From Bryobacterales bacterium F-183 (lineage in GTDB: Bacteria; Acidobacteriota; Terriglobia; Bryobacterales; Bryobacteraceae), in NCBI GenBank assembly GCA_016865505.2, contig AP025252.1:5540137-5604136 (forward strand): 64,000 nt of DNA. Direction: 5' to 3'. Below are positions 27,485 to 35,750 of the stretch, in pieces (position 1 is the stretch's first letter; each line of letters begins with the position of its first letter). The notes beneath the pieces were generated by a model. It was not told the origin of the DNA. It searched no databases and saw nothing but the letters and a program-made list of their open reading frames with translations. A program made the translations under genes and the position numbers.

Positions 27485-28797
27485 AGCACCGCTGCCAGTT
27501 GTTCCATCCGGGCCGCCGTCTCACCGTAGCTGGAAACCTCATGCGACCCCTGCCGCAGAAAGTCGTTCATCTGCTGCCGCGCCCGCAAAGCCGAATCGAG
27601 CTTGGGATTCGAACCACCAACATACGCACCCAGATTGATGAGATCTTCCGACTGCCGGAACACCATCAGCGCCTCTCTGATCTTCCGCGCAGCGGCCTGC
27701 TCCTCGGCCGTCATCAGCCGCGACGCAAGCCGGCTCACAGAGTGCAGGATGTCGATGGCGGGGTAGTGCCCAGCCGCCCCTAAATCACGGGAAAGAATCA
27801 AGTGACCGTCAAGGATGCCGCGAACCGCGTCGCAAATCGGCTCGTTAAAGTCATCGCCCTCCACCAGCACCGTAAACAATCCGGTAATCGACCCCTTCCG
27901 AAACCGCCCAGCCCGCTCGCAGATCTTGGGCAACATCGCAAACACCGACGGAGTATAGCCCTTCTGGCTGGGGGGCTCGCCCGCCGTCAACCCAATCTCG
28001 CGCTGCGCCATGGCAAGGCGGGTCACCGAGTCCATAATGAACAGCACGTCTTTGCCTTGATCACGAAAATACTCGGAAATCGACAGGGCCACTTGCGCAG
28101 CCCGAATTCGGAGGGGCGCTGGCTGATCAGAGGTCGCCACCACCACCACAGACTTGGCAAGCCCCTCAGGACTCAGTTCCTTCTCCAGAAAATCGCGGAC
28201 CTCTCGATTTCGTTCTCCAATCATGGCGATAACGGTCACATCCGCGTCGTTCTGACGGGCAAGCGCCGCAAGCAGCGTACTCTTTCCCACGCCGCTACCA
28301 CCAAATATCCCCATGCGCTGCCCACGACCCAACGGCAGCAGACTATCGATCGCGCGTACGCCAACGGTTAGCCGCTCATCGATCGGTTCGCGTTCCAGCG
28401 GCCCGGGCGTAGGCCGCTCCAACGAGTACTTCTGCGTCGTCGCGATCGGTGGACCACCATCCATCGGGTTGCCAAACCCGTCGAGAATGCGCCCCATCAG
28501 CCCATCCCCGACGCGGATCTGGGACTCATCTGAGCTCGCCACCACCGTATCCCCAAGCCGAATCCCCGACGGCTCTTCGAGCGGCATCGACAGTACGTTC
28601 CCGTCGCGAAATCCGATCACCTGCGCGCGTATCTTCTTCGCATCAGCCGTCTGAATATGGCACATCCCGCCAACCGCACTACCTGGCCCAAGGGACTCGA
28701 TCAGAAGACCCGTGACATGCGACACACGGCCTGTCACCACCACCGGATCTAACTGGTCGAGCACAGTGAAGTAGCGGTCCAGACTGATCTCACGCAT
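27481..28797 (-). CDS. fliI: Flagellum-specific ATPase FliI
   Basis: A 438-residue F1-beta-like ATPase that powers type III flagellar export. Walker A is GGSGVGKST within MGIFGGSGVGKSTLL, and the phrase VIAMIGERNREVRDF is the family signature. VLFIMDSVTRLAMAQREIGLTAGEPP (given here in parts: FIMDSVTRLA and QREIGLTAGEPP) carries Walker B and the substrate-export segment. The start is ATG 28797, within the fliH stop region (ATGCGTGA overlap). An upstream in-frame start would add 32 residues that mirror fliH in another frame. N-terminal residues ISLDRYFTVL match FliI relatives. Confidence 0.96.
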   Translation of the reverse strand: MREISLDRYFTVLDQLDPVVVTGRVSHVTGLLIESLGPGSAVGGMCHIQTADAKKIRAQVIGFRDGNVLSMPLEEPSGIRLGDTVVASSDESQIRVGDGLMGRILDGFGNPMDGGPPIATTQKYSLERPTPGPLEREPIDERLTVGVRAIDSLLPLGRGQRMGIFGGSGVGKSTLLAALARQNDADVTVIAMIGERNREVRDFLEKELSPEGLAKSVVVVATSDQPAPLRIRAAQVALSISEYFRDQGKDVLFIMDSVTRLAMAQREIGLTAGEPPSQKGYTPSVFAMLPKICERAGRFRKGSITGLFTVLVEGDDFNEPICDAVRGILDGHLILSRDLGAAGHYPAIDILHSVSRLASRLMTAEEQAAARKIREALMVFRQSEDLINLGAYVGGSNPKLDSALRARQQMNDFLRQGSHEVSSYGETAARMEQLAAVL

Positions 28798-29494
28798 GGC
28801 TACCACCAGCATGGCGATCAATGGCATCCACCAAGCCACGCTCAATCTCCTTGAGTTGCGTATCGACCGAAACATCCAAAACACCCTGCGCACTGTCGAC
28901 GAGCAGCGAGCCTCTCGGTAGCCCCGCCTCTGGTCGTACGGTGATCTCCTGTGGCAATCCCATTGCTCGCAACTGCTGACTCAAAACGGCGGCATCCGAG
29001 GACGACACCCGAAACGCCAGGACATCCCTCGCATTGATCCGCTCCAACGCGACCCTCACTAAGCCATGCAGCGCCTCGGTATCCACAGCCAGCTCCCTCC
29101 GGATCACCTTGCGTGCGATCGCCAGAGACAGTCGAATCGCATCCTCTTCTACCTCACGTCGAAACCTGGGACGCATTTGTGCGAGATCCGCAATGCAGTT
29201 CGACATTCTTTGCTGAGCCTCAGCCCACTGCGCGAGGTCTGCATTCGCAGCCTGCTGCCGCCCTTCGGCAACCCCGGCGATCCGCTCATCGCGCAACCGT
29301 TGCGACATCCGGCGCAGTTCCTGCTCTAGTTCTTCGACGCGCTGTCTATACATCGCCGCTTCAGCGCCGCTCGGTGAGGGCGTTGAAGTCTGTACGCGGG
29401 TTATGTCGTCCGGCTCCAACTCCTGTGGTACCGCAGCCGTATCCCAGGGCAAAGGCTCCACCGGTGTGTTTCGGGGCAGCACCTTACTCGACAT
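28790..29494 (-). CDS. fliH: Flagellar assembly protein FliH
   Basis: A 234-residue FliH, the regulator that holds FliI and docks it on the C-ring. A low-complexity N-terminus (PVEPLPWDTAAVPQ) is followed by a long coiled coil (about 50-120: YRQRVEELEQELRRMSQRL) and the conserved C-terminal domain (about 125-234: LSLAIARKVIRREL, LVRVALERI, DVSVDTQLKEIERGLVDA). The start is ATG 29494, overlapping the end of fliG by 11 nt, preferred over a GTG six codons earlier. The 3' end overlaps fliI by 8 nt. Confidence 0.92.
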   Translation of the reverse strand: MSSKVLPRNTPVEPLPWDTAAVPQELEPDDITRVQTSTPSPSGAEAAMYRQRVEELEQELRRMSQRLRDERIAGVAEGRQQAANADLAQWAEAQQRMSNCIADLAQMRPRFRREVEEDAIRLSLAIARKVIRRELAVDTEALHGLVRVALERINARDVLAFRVSSSDAAVLSQQLRAMGLPQEITVRPEAGLPRGSLLVDSAQGVLDVSVDTQLKEIERGLVDAIDRHAGGSHA

Positions 29495-30512
29495 ACTGGT
29501 CGCCGCCTCCACCCTTCAGACTAATCACGCCCTCGGCCTCCAACTGGCGGACGATTGCGATAATCTGCTGCTGCGCCGTCTCGACCTCACGAATCTTGAT
29601 CGGCCCAAGCGAATCCATGTCTTCCCGCAGCATTTCAGAACCGCGTTGCGACATCGAAGACAGAATATGGTTTCGGAGCTGCTCACTTGTGCCCTTCAGC
29701 GCGATGGTGAGCACCTTACGATCGACGCGCTGCAGAAGTTCCTTCACTGCGTTCTGATCCATCAGCAGCAGGTCTTCGAACACAAACATCAACTGACGAA
29801 TCGTCTCAACAAGTCTCGGATCCGACTGTTCGATCGTGTCCAGAATCTCGCGGCTCGTGTTGGAATCCAGGCAGTTACACATCTCCGCAACGGCATTGAC
29901 ACCACCATAGTTTTCGCGGCTGACGTCACCCAGGTTCTTCAGTTTGTTCGCGATCACACCAGCGATCTTCGTGATGATTTCCGGAGAAATCTGATCCAGA
30001 CTTGCCATTCGGAGGGCGACTTCACCACGCATCTCGGGCGGCAATGAAAACAACAGATCTGCGGCCTGCGCTGAACTCAAGTGCGACAGTACCAGCGCGA
30101 TCGTCTGCGGATGTTCGGAATGTATGAACTTTGCCAGCTGTTGCGGATCCACCTTGCGAAGGGCGTCAAAGCTAGCGGATTCGGCGCCCAACGTCTTGAT
30201 GAGGCGATCCAACATCTTCTTCGCCGAGTCTGGACCAAATGCGCCGACCAGTACCCGTTTCGCGAAATCAATACCACCCTTGCGGACGTAGTCGCCCGCA
30301 ACACTCATCTGATAAAACTCTTCGAGAATCGACTCCGCCTGCCGTGTACTGATCGCCGACAGCTTGGCGATCTCACGGCTAATCGACTGGACCTCTTCCT
30401 CATCGAGATTGCGCAAGATGCCCGCACTACCCTCTTCGCCGAGCAGCACCATCAGGATGGCTGCCTTACGAAGACCGGACATTTTCTCTTCGGCTTTTTC
30501 GAGATCTGGCAT
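29484..30512 (-). CDS. fliG: Flagellar motor switch protein FliG
   Basis: A 342-residue C-ring protein. The N-terminal domain (LRKAAILMVLLGEEGSAGIL) binds FliF. The middle domain has the EHPQ motif (SEHPQTIALVLSHL). The C-terminal torque domain contains MFVFEDLLLMDQNAVKELLQ, with the charged residues contacting the stator, and RGSEMLREDMDSLGPIK. The length is standard (about 330-345). Spacing is 2 nt after fliF and the 3' end overlaps fliH, so it is inside the operon and translationally coupled. Confidence 0.97.
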   Translation of the reverse strand: MPDLEKAEEKMSGLRKAAILMVLLGEEGSAGILRNLDEEEVQSISREIAKLSAISTRQAESILEEFYQMSVAGDYVRKGGIDFAKRVLVGAFGPDSAKKMLDRLIKTLGAESASFDALRKVDPQQLAKFIHSEHPQTIALVLSHLSSAQAADLLFSLPPEMRGEVALRMASLDQISPEIITKIAGVIANKLKNLGDVSRENYGGVNAVAEMCNCLDSNTSREILDTIEQSDPRLVETIRQLMFVFEDLLLMDQNAVKELLQRVDRKVLTIALKGTSEQLRNHILSSMSQRGSEMLREDMDSLGPIKIREVETAQQQIIAIVRQLEAEGVISLKGGGGDQYVE

Positions 30513-30514
30513 GC

Positions 30515-32239
30515 CTAGCGGGTCTCCTCGTTCAGCCAGGTGCGGACAATCTGCGCCATAGATTCAGCGTTGCTCTGCGTTTCCTTTGTGATGTGCTTCG
30601 TCAGCACTTGAGCCTTTTTGCTGGTGTGTACTGGTAGGCGGAGCGAATTTAGGATCTCCTTGGATTGGCGAGCCTCCAGGAGCGCTTCCTCATCTTCTTC
30701 CGCCTGCGTGAGGGCAGTTTCCCCTTCCGCGCCAGGTTCGCGTTCAGCAGCCGCAAGTTGCTTCGACTGTTGCTCACCCTCCGCAAGAGCCGGCACCGCT
30801 TCAGCTGCAACTTTCTTCTTCCGCCGCTTGTAGAACCAGAAACCACCACCGGCAAGCAGGATCAACAATCCAGCCGCAGCGCCGCCAATTGCGATCATCT
30901 TGTCCTTGGTCAGCCCCATCCAAAGGACTTCCTTCGCTGCAGGAGCTTGTGGTGCGGCAGGGGGCGGTGTCAGCCCCGGAGGAGGCTCAGCGGCCAAGGT
31001 CAGATCGAACGGCAGAGTCTGCACGACCACCGAATCACCGCGCTTCGCGTCAATCCCAGCGATCCCCGACACGAGGTCCCGGATCGAATTCATCTGCTCG
31101 GCACTAACCGGCGTCAGCACCTTCCGCGGCTTCCCTTTGTCGACTTCCCACCGCAGCTGGTGATCGAGCACCACAGCAATCGAAATCTTCTGAATCGAGC
31201 CCTGCGGCAGCTTCGTCTTTCTTACAACGCGGCTGTTCTGGTAAGTCGTGTTCTCCGTCTTGCGCGACAAAGGACCTGCAGCCGAGGCGCTCCGTACCGC
31301 TGGTCGAGGCAAGTTTGATGCAGTACCTGGCTGTCCTCCAGTGCTCGCGACACTGGCGATTTCTTCTGTCTTCTGAGCATTCGAGACCACAGACTTCTCG
31401 GGATCAAATGTCTCCTCGCTCTGTTCTCCCGAAGTGAAGTCGCACTCAACCGAAACGCCCGTTCGATACTTTTGCGACCCCACGAGCGGCTCTAGCGTAG
31501 CGTTGATCTTATCGAGGAGATCTTTCTCGATTTTTTGCCGGTATGCCAACGACCGGTCTGCGACCTCAGCCTCTTCCGGGACACCGGCCTGTTCCGTACC
31601 ACGTAGCAACTTGCCCGATCCGTCGACGACTGAAACGCCGCTTGGCTCGAGCCCTTGTACCGCGGCGGACAGCAAGTGCGCGATGGCGTCGACATTCGGT
31701 GGTAGCAACTTGGCGCCCGGCTTCAGCTTCAGTACGACGCTGGCCTTTGCCGGTTGCTTTGCATCCGTGAACACCGAGTCCTTTGCGGGCGTAATGTGAA
31801 CGCGAGCCGACTCTACACCATTGATCGTAAGGATCGATCGCTCAGTCTCCCCTTCAATCGCGCGCCGATAGTTAACCTGCTCAGCAAAATCGGTGATGCC
31901 GAAGTTCGTCTTATCGAACAACTCAAAGCCGATCCGCCCGCTCTTCGGTATGCCAGATGTCGCCATCTGCAGACGTAGTTCGGGTATGCGGGCCGTCGGC
32001 ACCATGATTTCCGTCCCGTTTCCGGAAAGACGATACTCGACGCCACCTTCCTTCAGCTTGTTGACCACCACGCCCGCGTCTTCCGACGAAAGTCCGGTGA
32101 ATAAAGGCTGAAAGCCTCGCTCATGGTTCCATCGATTGAGTGCGACGATACCAACGATGACGAGGACAGCGGCGACGGCAATCGCGACGCGTTGCCGGAC
32201 CGTAAGTGAGCGAAATACGGCTGTGATCTGCGCGAGCAT
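30515..32239 (-). CDS. fliF: Flagellar MS-ring protein FliF
   Basis: A 574-residue MS-ring subunit. A first membrane helix lies at about 20-40 (VAIAVAAVLVIVGIVAL), followed by the ring-building motifs (YRLSGNGTEIMVPTARIPEL, RRAIEGETERSILTINGVES, ASVVLKLKPGAKLLPPNV, GLEPSGVSVVDGSGKLL). A disordered middle region comes next, then the second membrane helix (about 455-475, MIAIGGAAAGLLILLAGGGF). The cytoplasmic tail ends MAQIVRTWLNEE, which is the FliG-binding peptide. Length and order are normal. It starts 35 nt after fliE. Confidence 0.97.
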   Translation of the reverse strand: MLAQITAVFRSLTVRQRVAIAVAAVLVIVGIVALNRWNHERGFQPLFTGLSSEDAGVVVNKLKEGGVEYRLSGNGTEIMVPTARIPELRLQMATSGIPKSGRIGFELFDKTNFGITDFAEQVNYRRAIEGETERSILTINGVESARVHITPAKDSVFTDAKQPAKASVVLKLKPGAKLLPPNVDAIAHLLSAAVQGLEPSGVSVVDGSGKLLRGTEQAGVPEEAEVADRSLAYRQKIEKDLLDKINATLEPLVGSQKYRTGVSVECDFTSGEQSEETFDPEKSVVSNAQKTEEIASVASTGGQPGTASNLPRPAVRSASAAGPLSRKTENTTYQNSRVVRKTKLPQGSIQKISIAVVLDHQLRWEVDKGKPRKVLTPVSAEQMNSIRDLVSGIAGIDAKRGDSVVVQTLPFDLTLAAEPPPGLTPPPAAPQAPAAKEVLWMGLTKDKMIAIGGAAAGLLILLAGGGFWFYKRRKKKVAAEAVPALAEGEQQSKQLAAAEREPGAEGETALTQAEEDEEALLEARQSKEILNSLRLPVHTSKKAQVLTKHITKETQSNAESMAQIVRTWLNEETR

Positions 32240-32274
32240 TTTGGAGGGGAATTAGAGAGGCAAGTAGACCAGGT

Positions 32275-32589
32275 CTACATCTGCATTCTCATGATCTCCT
32301 GATAGGCCTGCACGACCTTGTTCCGAACCTGGAGAAACATCTCCATGGACAGTTCAGCCTTCTGTGCTTTCAGCGCGACCTGGTGCAGATCGACGCCGTC
32401 TCCGGCGAGCAAACTGGCAGTAGCCTCGTGTGCTTCGTTGCCGGCCTTCTGAACCTCTTGAATCGTATTCGCGAGGATCGTTCCGAACGACGTAGACTGC
32501 CTATCCGGCGCTACATTCGGTTTCCAAAACAGATCACCGGTAGCCGACGTCGCCAGCCCGGCAGGAGGAACAATGGGTTGAAATGACAT
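32275..32589 (-). CDS. fliE: Flagellar hook-basal body protein FliE
   Basis: A 104-residue protein joining the MS ring to the rod. The conserved C-terminal half is clear: SFGTILANTIQEVQKAG, GDGVDLHQVALKAQKAELS, and MEMFLQVRNKVVQAYQEIMR, which ends the protein. The N-terminal 30 residues are variable, as usual. It lies between flgC and fliF in the standard order. Confidence 0.95.
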   Translation of the reverse strand: MSFQPIVPPAGLATSATGDLFWKPNVAPDRQSTSFGTILANTIQEVQKAGNEAHEATASLLAGDGVDLHQVALKAQKAELSMEMFLQVRNKVVQAYQEIMRMQM

Positions 32590-32622
32590 AGATGTTTGTG
32601 CCTGCTTTACTTAGGGTTCGCT

Positions 32623-33054
32623 TTATCCACGCATCAAGTCGATTGACCTGTTGATCATGTCTTTCACTGCCGACATTGCGGCGATGTTGGCGTGGTAGCC
32701 GCGGGAGGCAGACATCAGATCCACCATGTCCTCAGCTGGATTCATTTTCGGAAAGGCGACGTATCCGTCTTTGTCGGCATCCGGATGCCCGGGCATATAC
32801 CGCTTGTCCGGGTCCCTCTGATCGACGACTACCTCGTCGACGCGGACCCCCGATGAAGTCGCTTCTTGGAAGTATGAGGAAAACGGTGATACCTGCGGGT
32901 CGGACACAAAAACAGCGTCTTTCCGCCGGTACGGTCCACCCTCTTCTGTACGTGTGGTTTCGGAGTTGGCAAGGTTCTCCACCAGCAACTCCGCGCGAGT
33001 GCGCTGAGCAGACATGCCAGAAGCCGCAACAGAGATGGCATTAAAGAGGCTCAT
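32623..33054 (-). CDS. flgC: Flagellar basal-body rod protein FlgC
   Basis: A 143-residue proximal-rod protein. The N-terminal rod motif is SLFNAISVAASGMSAQRTRA. The central insertion includes the typical DPDKRYMPGHPDADKDGYVA phrase, and the C-terminal helix is MSASRGYHANIAAMSAVKDM. The start codon overlaps the flgB stop (ATGA), showing translational coupling of the two rod genes. Confidence 0.96.
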   Translation of the reverse strand: MSLFNAISVAASGMSAQRTRAELLVENLANSETTRTEEGGPYRRKDAVFVSDPQVSPFSSYFQEATSSGVRVDEVVVDQRDPDKRYMPGHPDADKDGYVAFPKMNPAEDMVDLMSASRGYHANIAAMSAVKDMINRSIDLMRG

Positions 33055-33422
33055 GCGCCACCTCTGCCTTCCTGAATGGCGGAGCGGATCGACTTCACCT
33101 GATTGCGCATCAGTGTGGAAGCGAGGTTGAATCGGATGCCATTCTCAGCGAGCATCCGCGCTTCGCGATCCAAGCTAACGTCGTTGCCGTCGTTCTTCAC
33201 CGGCAGGCCCGGAACAACCACGACGTTTGGCGCGAGCTTCGCCGTCTCGGGCGAACCAGCAGCGGCCAGATATTCGAACTGAAAATCAATGTCCTGGGTG
33301 CGGTACCCAGGTGTATCCACGTTGGCGATGTTGGACGCAACCAGACGCTGGCGCGCAGCCAGCAAATCCATGTACGTTTCCAACCTGTCGGCTAAAGGTC
33401 CGAGTTGCACGCTGGAAGACAA
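33051..33422 (-). CDS. flgB: Flagellar basal-body rod protein FlgB
   Basis: A 123-residue rod protein, the first gene of the flagellar operon. The motif RQRLVASNIANVDTPGYRTQ near residues 24-43 is the rod/hook family signature, and the helix ENGIRFNLASTLMRNQVKSI is at the C-terminus. It is exported without a cleaved signal through the flagellar system. An 81-nt gap separates it from the D-aminoacylase gene upstream on the same strand; no clear promoter for flagellar genes was recognised in that gap. Confidence 0.95.
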   Translation of the reverse strand: MSSSVQLGPLADRLETYMDLLAARQRLVASNIANVDTPGYRTQDIDFQFEYLAAAGSPETAKLAPNVVVVPGLPVKNDGNDVSLDREARMLAENGIRFNLASTLMRNQVKSIRSAIQEGRGGA

Positions 33423-33503
33423 TGCAACTTCGTCGCCATCCCATCAAACACCCAAACTATTCAAAACAAACAACGGACGACAACGCCCCGCGACAAAAAA
33501 TCG

Positions 33504-35024
33504 TCACTTCCGATTCCCCGACAAGAGTTTGTCACTGGTGATGACCAAACCTGGCCGCGACGACGTCGCCTTGCCGTCCTGCCACACAGGCATACCATTG
33601 ACGAACACCCACTGCACACCCTTCGACAACTTGGCAGGTTCCGCGAATGTCGATTGGTCCACAACTTGCTTTGGATCAAAAACGACGAGATCCGCAATGG
33701 CGCCCTCCCGAATCACACCCCGATCCTTCAATCCAAGACGCGCAGCGGGTGCAGAGGTCATCTTTCGGACCGCCTCTTCTAAGGGCAACCAATGAGATTC
33801 GCGAACGTAACGTCCAAGTACTTTGGGAAAGCTCCCGGCCGCTCTCGGATGCCGCATACCGATCCCGCCATCGCTAGCAATCAGTATCCAAGGCTGCTCA
33901 TAGAAATGGCGTATGTCACGCTCCTGCATCGCCTTCCCCACAACGCTTGCCCCGCCCGACCGCACGATCTCGATAAAGACGTCTACCGCCGATTTACTGG
34001 TCATTTCGGCAATCTGCTGAAGGTTCTTGAACTCGTAATCGCGATGCTGCCGGCAACTGGTCACCAAAACACTCTCAGGACCTCCGACATCCGCCAACGC
34101 CTTACGCACACTAGCCGGATCCTCGTACTGCTTGTTTGGAACAAGAACCGTAATCGTCGACGACCAGGCGTCGTACGGATAGCAATCTGCGGTGATATCG
34201 AGCCCTGTCGCACGAGCCTTTGCGAGTACCCCAACAGCTTCCGGTGCCTTACCCCAAACTCCAGCAGTACCCAACTTGATATGCGAAATATGAGCCGGAA
34301 TGCGGGCATCACGGGCGATCGTGATCACTTCCTGAATCGCGTCAAACGCGAGGTCGGCTTCGTCCCGAATGTGCGACATGTACAGTCCACCGCGCGACGC
34401 TGCCGCTTTTGCCAGCGATACCACCTCGGCAGTCGCGCTATACGACCCCACCTCGTACTCCAAGCCAGAGGACAATCCGATGGCCCCTTCGCGCATCGCC
34501 TGGTCCACCATCGACGCCATGCGATCCACTTCCGTACCCGTCGCCACCCGCTTATAGTCACCCCCAGCCATCACTTTGGACCGTACAGTCGCATGTCCCA
34601 CCAGAGTCAACAAGTTAATGGCTACGGGATTCGCGCGCCGTTTCGTTACCCAGTCCGCAATTGGCCAGGCCGAACTCCCGTCCACCCCGATCACCGCAGT
34701 GGTAATCCCTTGCGACACCTGGGACGTAGCCTGAGGATCATCGCCCAGGCCCCGATCGGAATGATTGTGGAGGTCAATAAAGCCGGGCGACACCACCATC
34801 CCGGCAGCATCAACAACCACATCCCCCTTACTTGGCGTGATGTTCCCAGCAACCCGTACGATGCGATCCCCTACTACCCGGACATCGGCCTGCCGGGAAG
34901 GCGCTCCAGTTCCGTCTACCAACTGCGCACCACGGATAACCAGACCTTGGGCTATAGCACTGAACGAGACTAAGAAGGATAGAAAAAGACAGGGAAGGAG
35001 ACGTAACGGGCACTGGAAGCGCAT
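33504..35024 (-). CDS. Exported D-aminoacylase / N-acyl-D-amino-acid amidohydrolase
   Basis: A 506-residue amidohydrolase with a signal peptide (1-25, LPCLFLSFLVSFSAIAQ). The metal-binding HxH is in GFIDLHNHSD. Other active-site blocks include EYEVGSYSATAEV, GGLYMSHIRDEAD with a histidine ligand, RIPAHISHIKLG, ILIASDGGIGMRHPRAAGSF with the catalytic Asp, and the C-terminal beta-sandwich residue pattern GVIREGAIADLVVFDP. This matches D-aminoacylases that release D-amino acids from N-acylated forms, or related exported dipeptidase-like enzymes. It lies upstream of flgB on the same strand but has no evident functional link to flagella. Confidence 0.92.
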   Translation of the reverse strand: MRFQCPLRLLPCLFLSFLVSFSAIAQGLVIRGAQLVDGTGAPSRQADVRVVGDRIVRVAGNITPSKGDVVVDAAGMVVSPGFIDLHNHSDRGLGDDPQATSQVSQGITTAVIGVDGSSAWPIADWVTKRRANPVAINLLTLVGHATVRSKVMAGGDYKRVATGTEVDRMASMVDQAMREGAIGLSSGLEYEVGSYSATAEVVSLAKAAASRGGLYMSHIRDEADLAFDAIQEVITIARDARIPAHISHIKLGTAGVWGKAPEAVGVLAKARATGLDITADCYPYDAWSSTITVLVPNKQYEDPASVRKALADVGGPESVLVTSCRQHRDYEFKNLQQIAEMTSKSAVDVFIEIVRSGGASVVGKAMQERDIRHFYEQPWILIASDGGIGMRHPRAAGSFPKVLGRYVRESHWLPLEEAVRKMTSAPAARLGLKDRGVIREGAIADLVVFDPKQVVDQSTFAEPAKLSKGVQWVFVNGMPVWQDGKATSSRPGLVITSDKLLSGNRK

Positions 35025-35077
35025 CTTCCATATGATAAGCCGCTATGCCGCGGATGGACTTCTGAACCTACAAACAA

Positions 35078-35117
35078 CAAAAAGCGGCCCGGCGACACAA
35101 AGAGCCACGGGCCGCTT
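35078..35117 (-). terminator. Intrinsic terminator after the helix-hairpin-helix gene
   Basis: A perfect 10-bp GC-rich stem (35082-35091 with 35108-35117), a 16-nt loop, and TTT-G-TT on the minus strand. It begins 9 nt after the stop codon at 35126. Confidence 0.9.
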
Positions 35118-35125
35118 CTCGAACC

Positions 35126-35434
35126 TTACTTCTGCTTCGCGATCACCAGATCCTTGACCTTGGCGTATTCCGCCGCACTCAGGATCTTCTTGCTCACCAA
35201 CTCGTCCTTGCTCTTAAACGGGCGGCCAGCAATGATCGCAGCCGAGCGAGCCTTGCCGATGGCCGGCAGTGCTTCCAACTCGTCTTTCGTCGCGGAATTC
35301 AGATCCAGCAGCTTCGATGCTGCGGCAGCCGCGGGAGCCTTAGCGGCAGGCGCAGCAGCCTTCTTGGCGGCAGCCTTATCGTCCGCTTGCAGGGTGAAGG
35401 CCGCCAACAGCGCGGCAATAGCAATCAGTCTCAT
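35126..35434 (-). CDS. Small exported helix-hairpin-helix protein
   Basis: A 102-residue protein. The start at ATG 35434 is set by GAGGAAA just upstream and by the signal peptide MRLIAIAALLAAFTLQA. A 35-residue alanine/lysine-rich linker follows, then a ComEA-type helix-hairpin-helix domain (LLDLNSATKDELEALPAIGK, a second repeat-like KSKDELVSKKILSAAEY). ComEA-like proteins bind DNA outside the cytoplasm during uptake; here the membrane anchor is replaced by a cleavable signal, so a secreted or periplasmic DNA-binding role is likely but unproven. The next gene on the strand is a GlsB-like protein 20 nt upstream. Confidence 0.85.
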   Translation of the reverse strand: MRLIAIAALLAAFTLQADDKAAAKKAAAPAAKAPAAAAASKLLDLNSATKDELEALPAIGKARSAAIIAGRPFKSKDELVSKKILSAAEYAKVKDLVIAKQK

Positions 35435-35454
35435 GACTTTTCCTCTCAGATTTC

Positions 35455-35706
35455 TCAGCTCTTCTTCTTGGTAAGGAACCCGTAGATGGCAAGTACGATC
35501 AACGCGCCCAGTGTCGACCCGATAAATCTTGCACCTTCCGTCGGACCGTACCACCCAGCGGCCTGGCCGAGGTAGGTGAATACGATCGATCCGGCGATGC
35601 CCAAGCAAATCGTCAGAAGACATCCCATCTTCTGATTGCCCGGCATAATAGCCCTGGCTAGTGCCCCTGCGACGAAGCCGATTACCGCTGTCCAGATCCA
35701 CTCCAT
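35455..35706 (-). CDS. GlsB/YeaQ/YmgE-type transglycosylase-associated membrane protein
   Basis: An 83-residue protein with three hydrophobic segments and the family phrases VIGFVAGALARAIMPG, GCLLTICLGIAGSIVF and GSTLGALIVLAIYGF. These small inner-membrane proteins are induced by stress in many bacteria; their activity is unknown despite the historic transglycosylase-associated name. The C-terminal KKKS favours inside topology at the end. It is followed by the helix-hairpin-helix gene, 20 nt away, and may be co-transcribed with it. Confidence 0.92.
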   Translation of the reverse strand: MEWIWTAVIGFVAGALARAIMPGNQKMGCLLTICLGIAGSIVFTYLGQAAGWYGPTEGARFIGSTLGALIVLAIYGFLTKKKS

Positions 35707-35750
35707 AAGGACTCCTATACCCCTGCGACCCTATGGGATACGCAGGCGCC

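Noticed and set aside
33504-35024. A functional link between the D-aminoacylase and the flagellar operon
   Set aside because: Same strand only; an 81-nt gap and unrelated biochemistry give no support.
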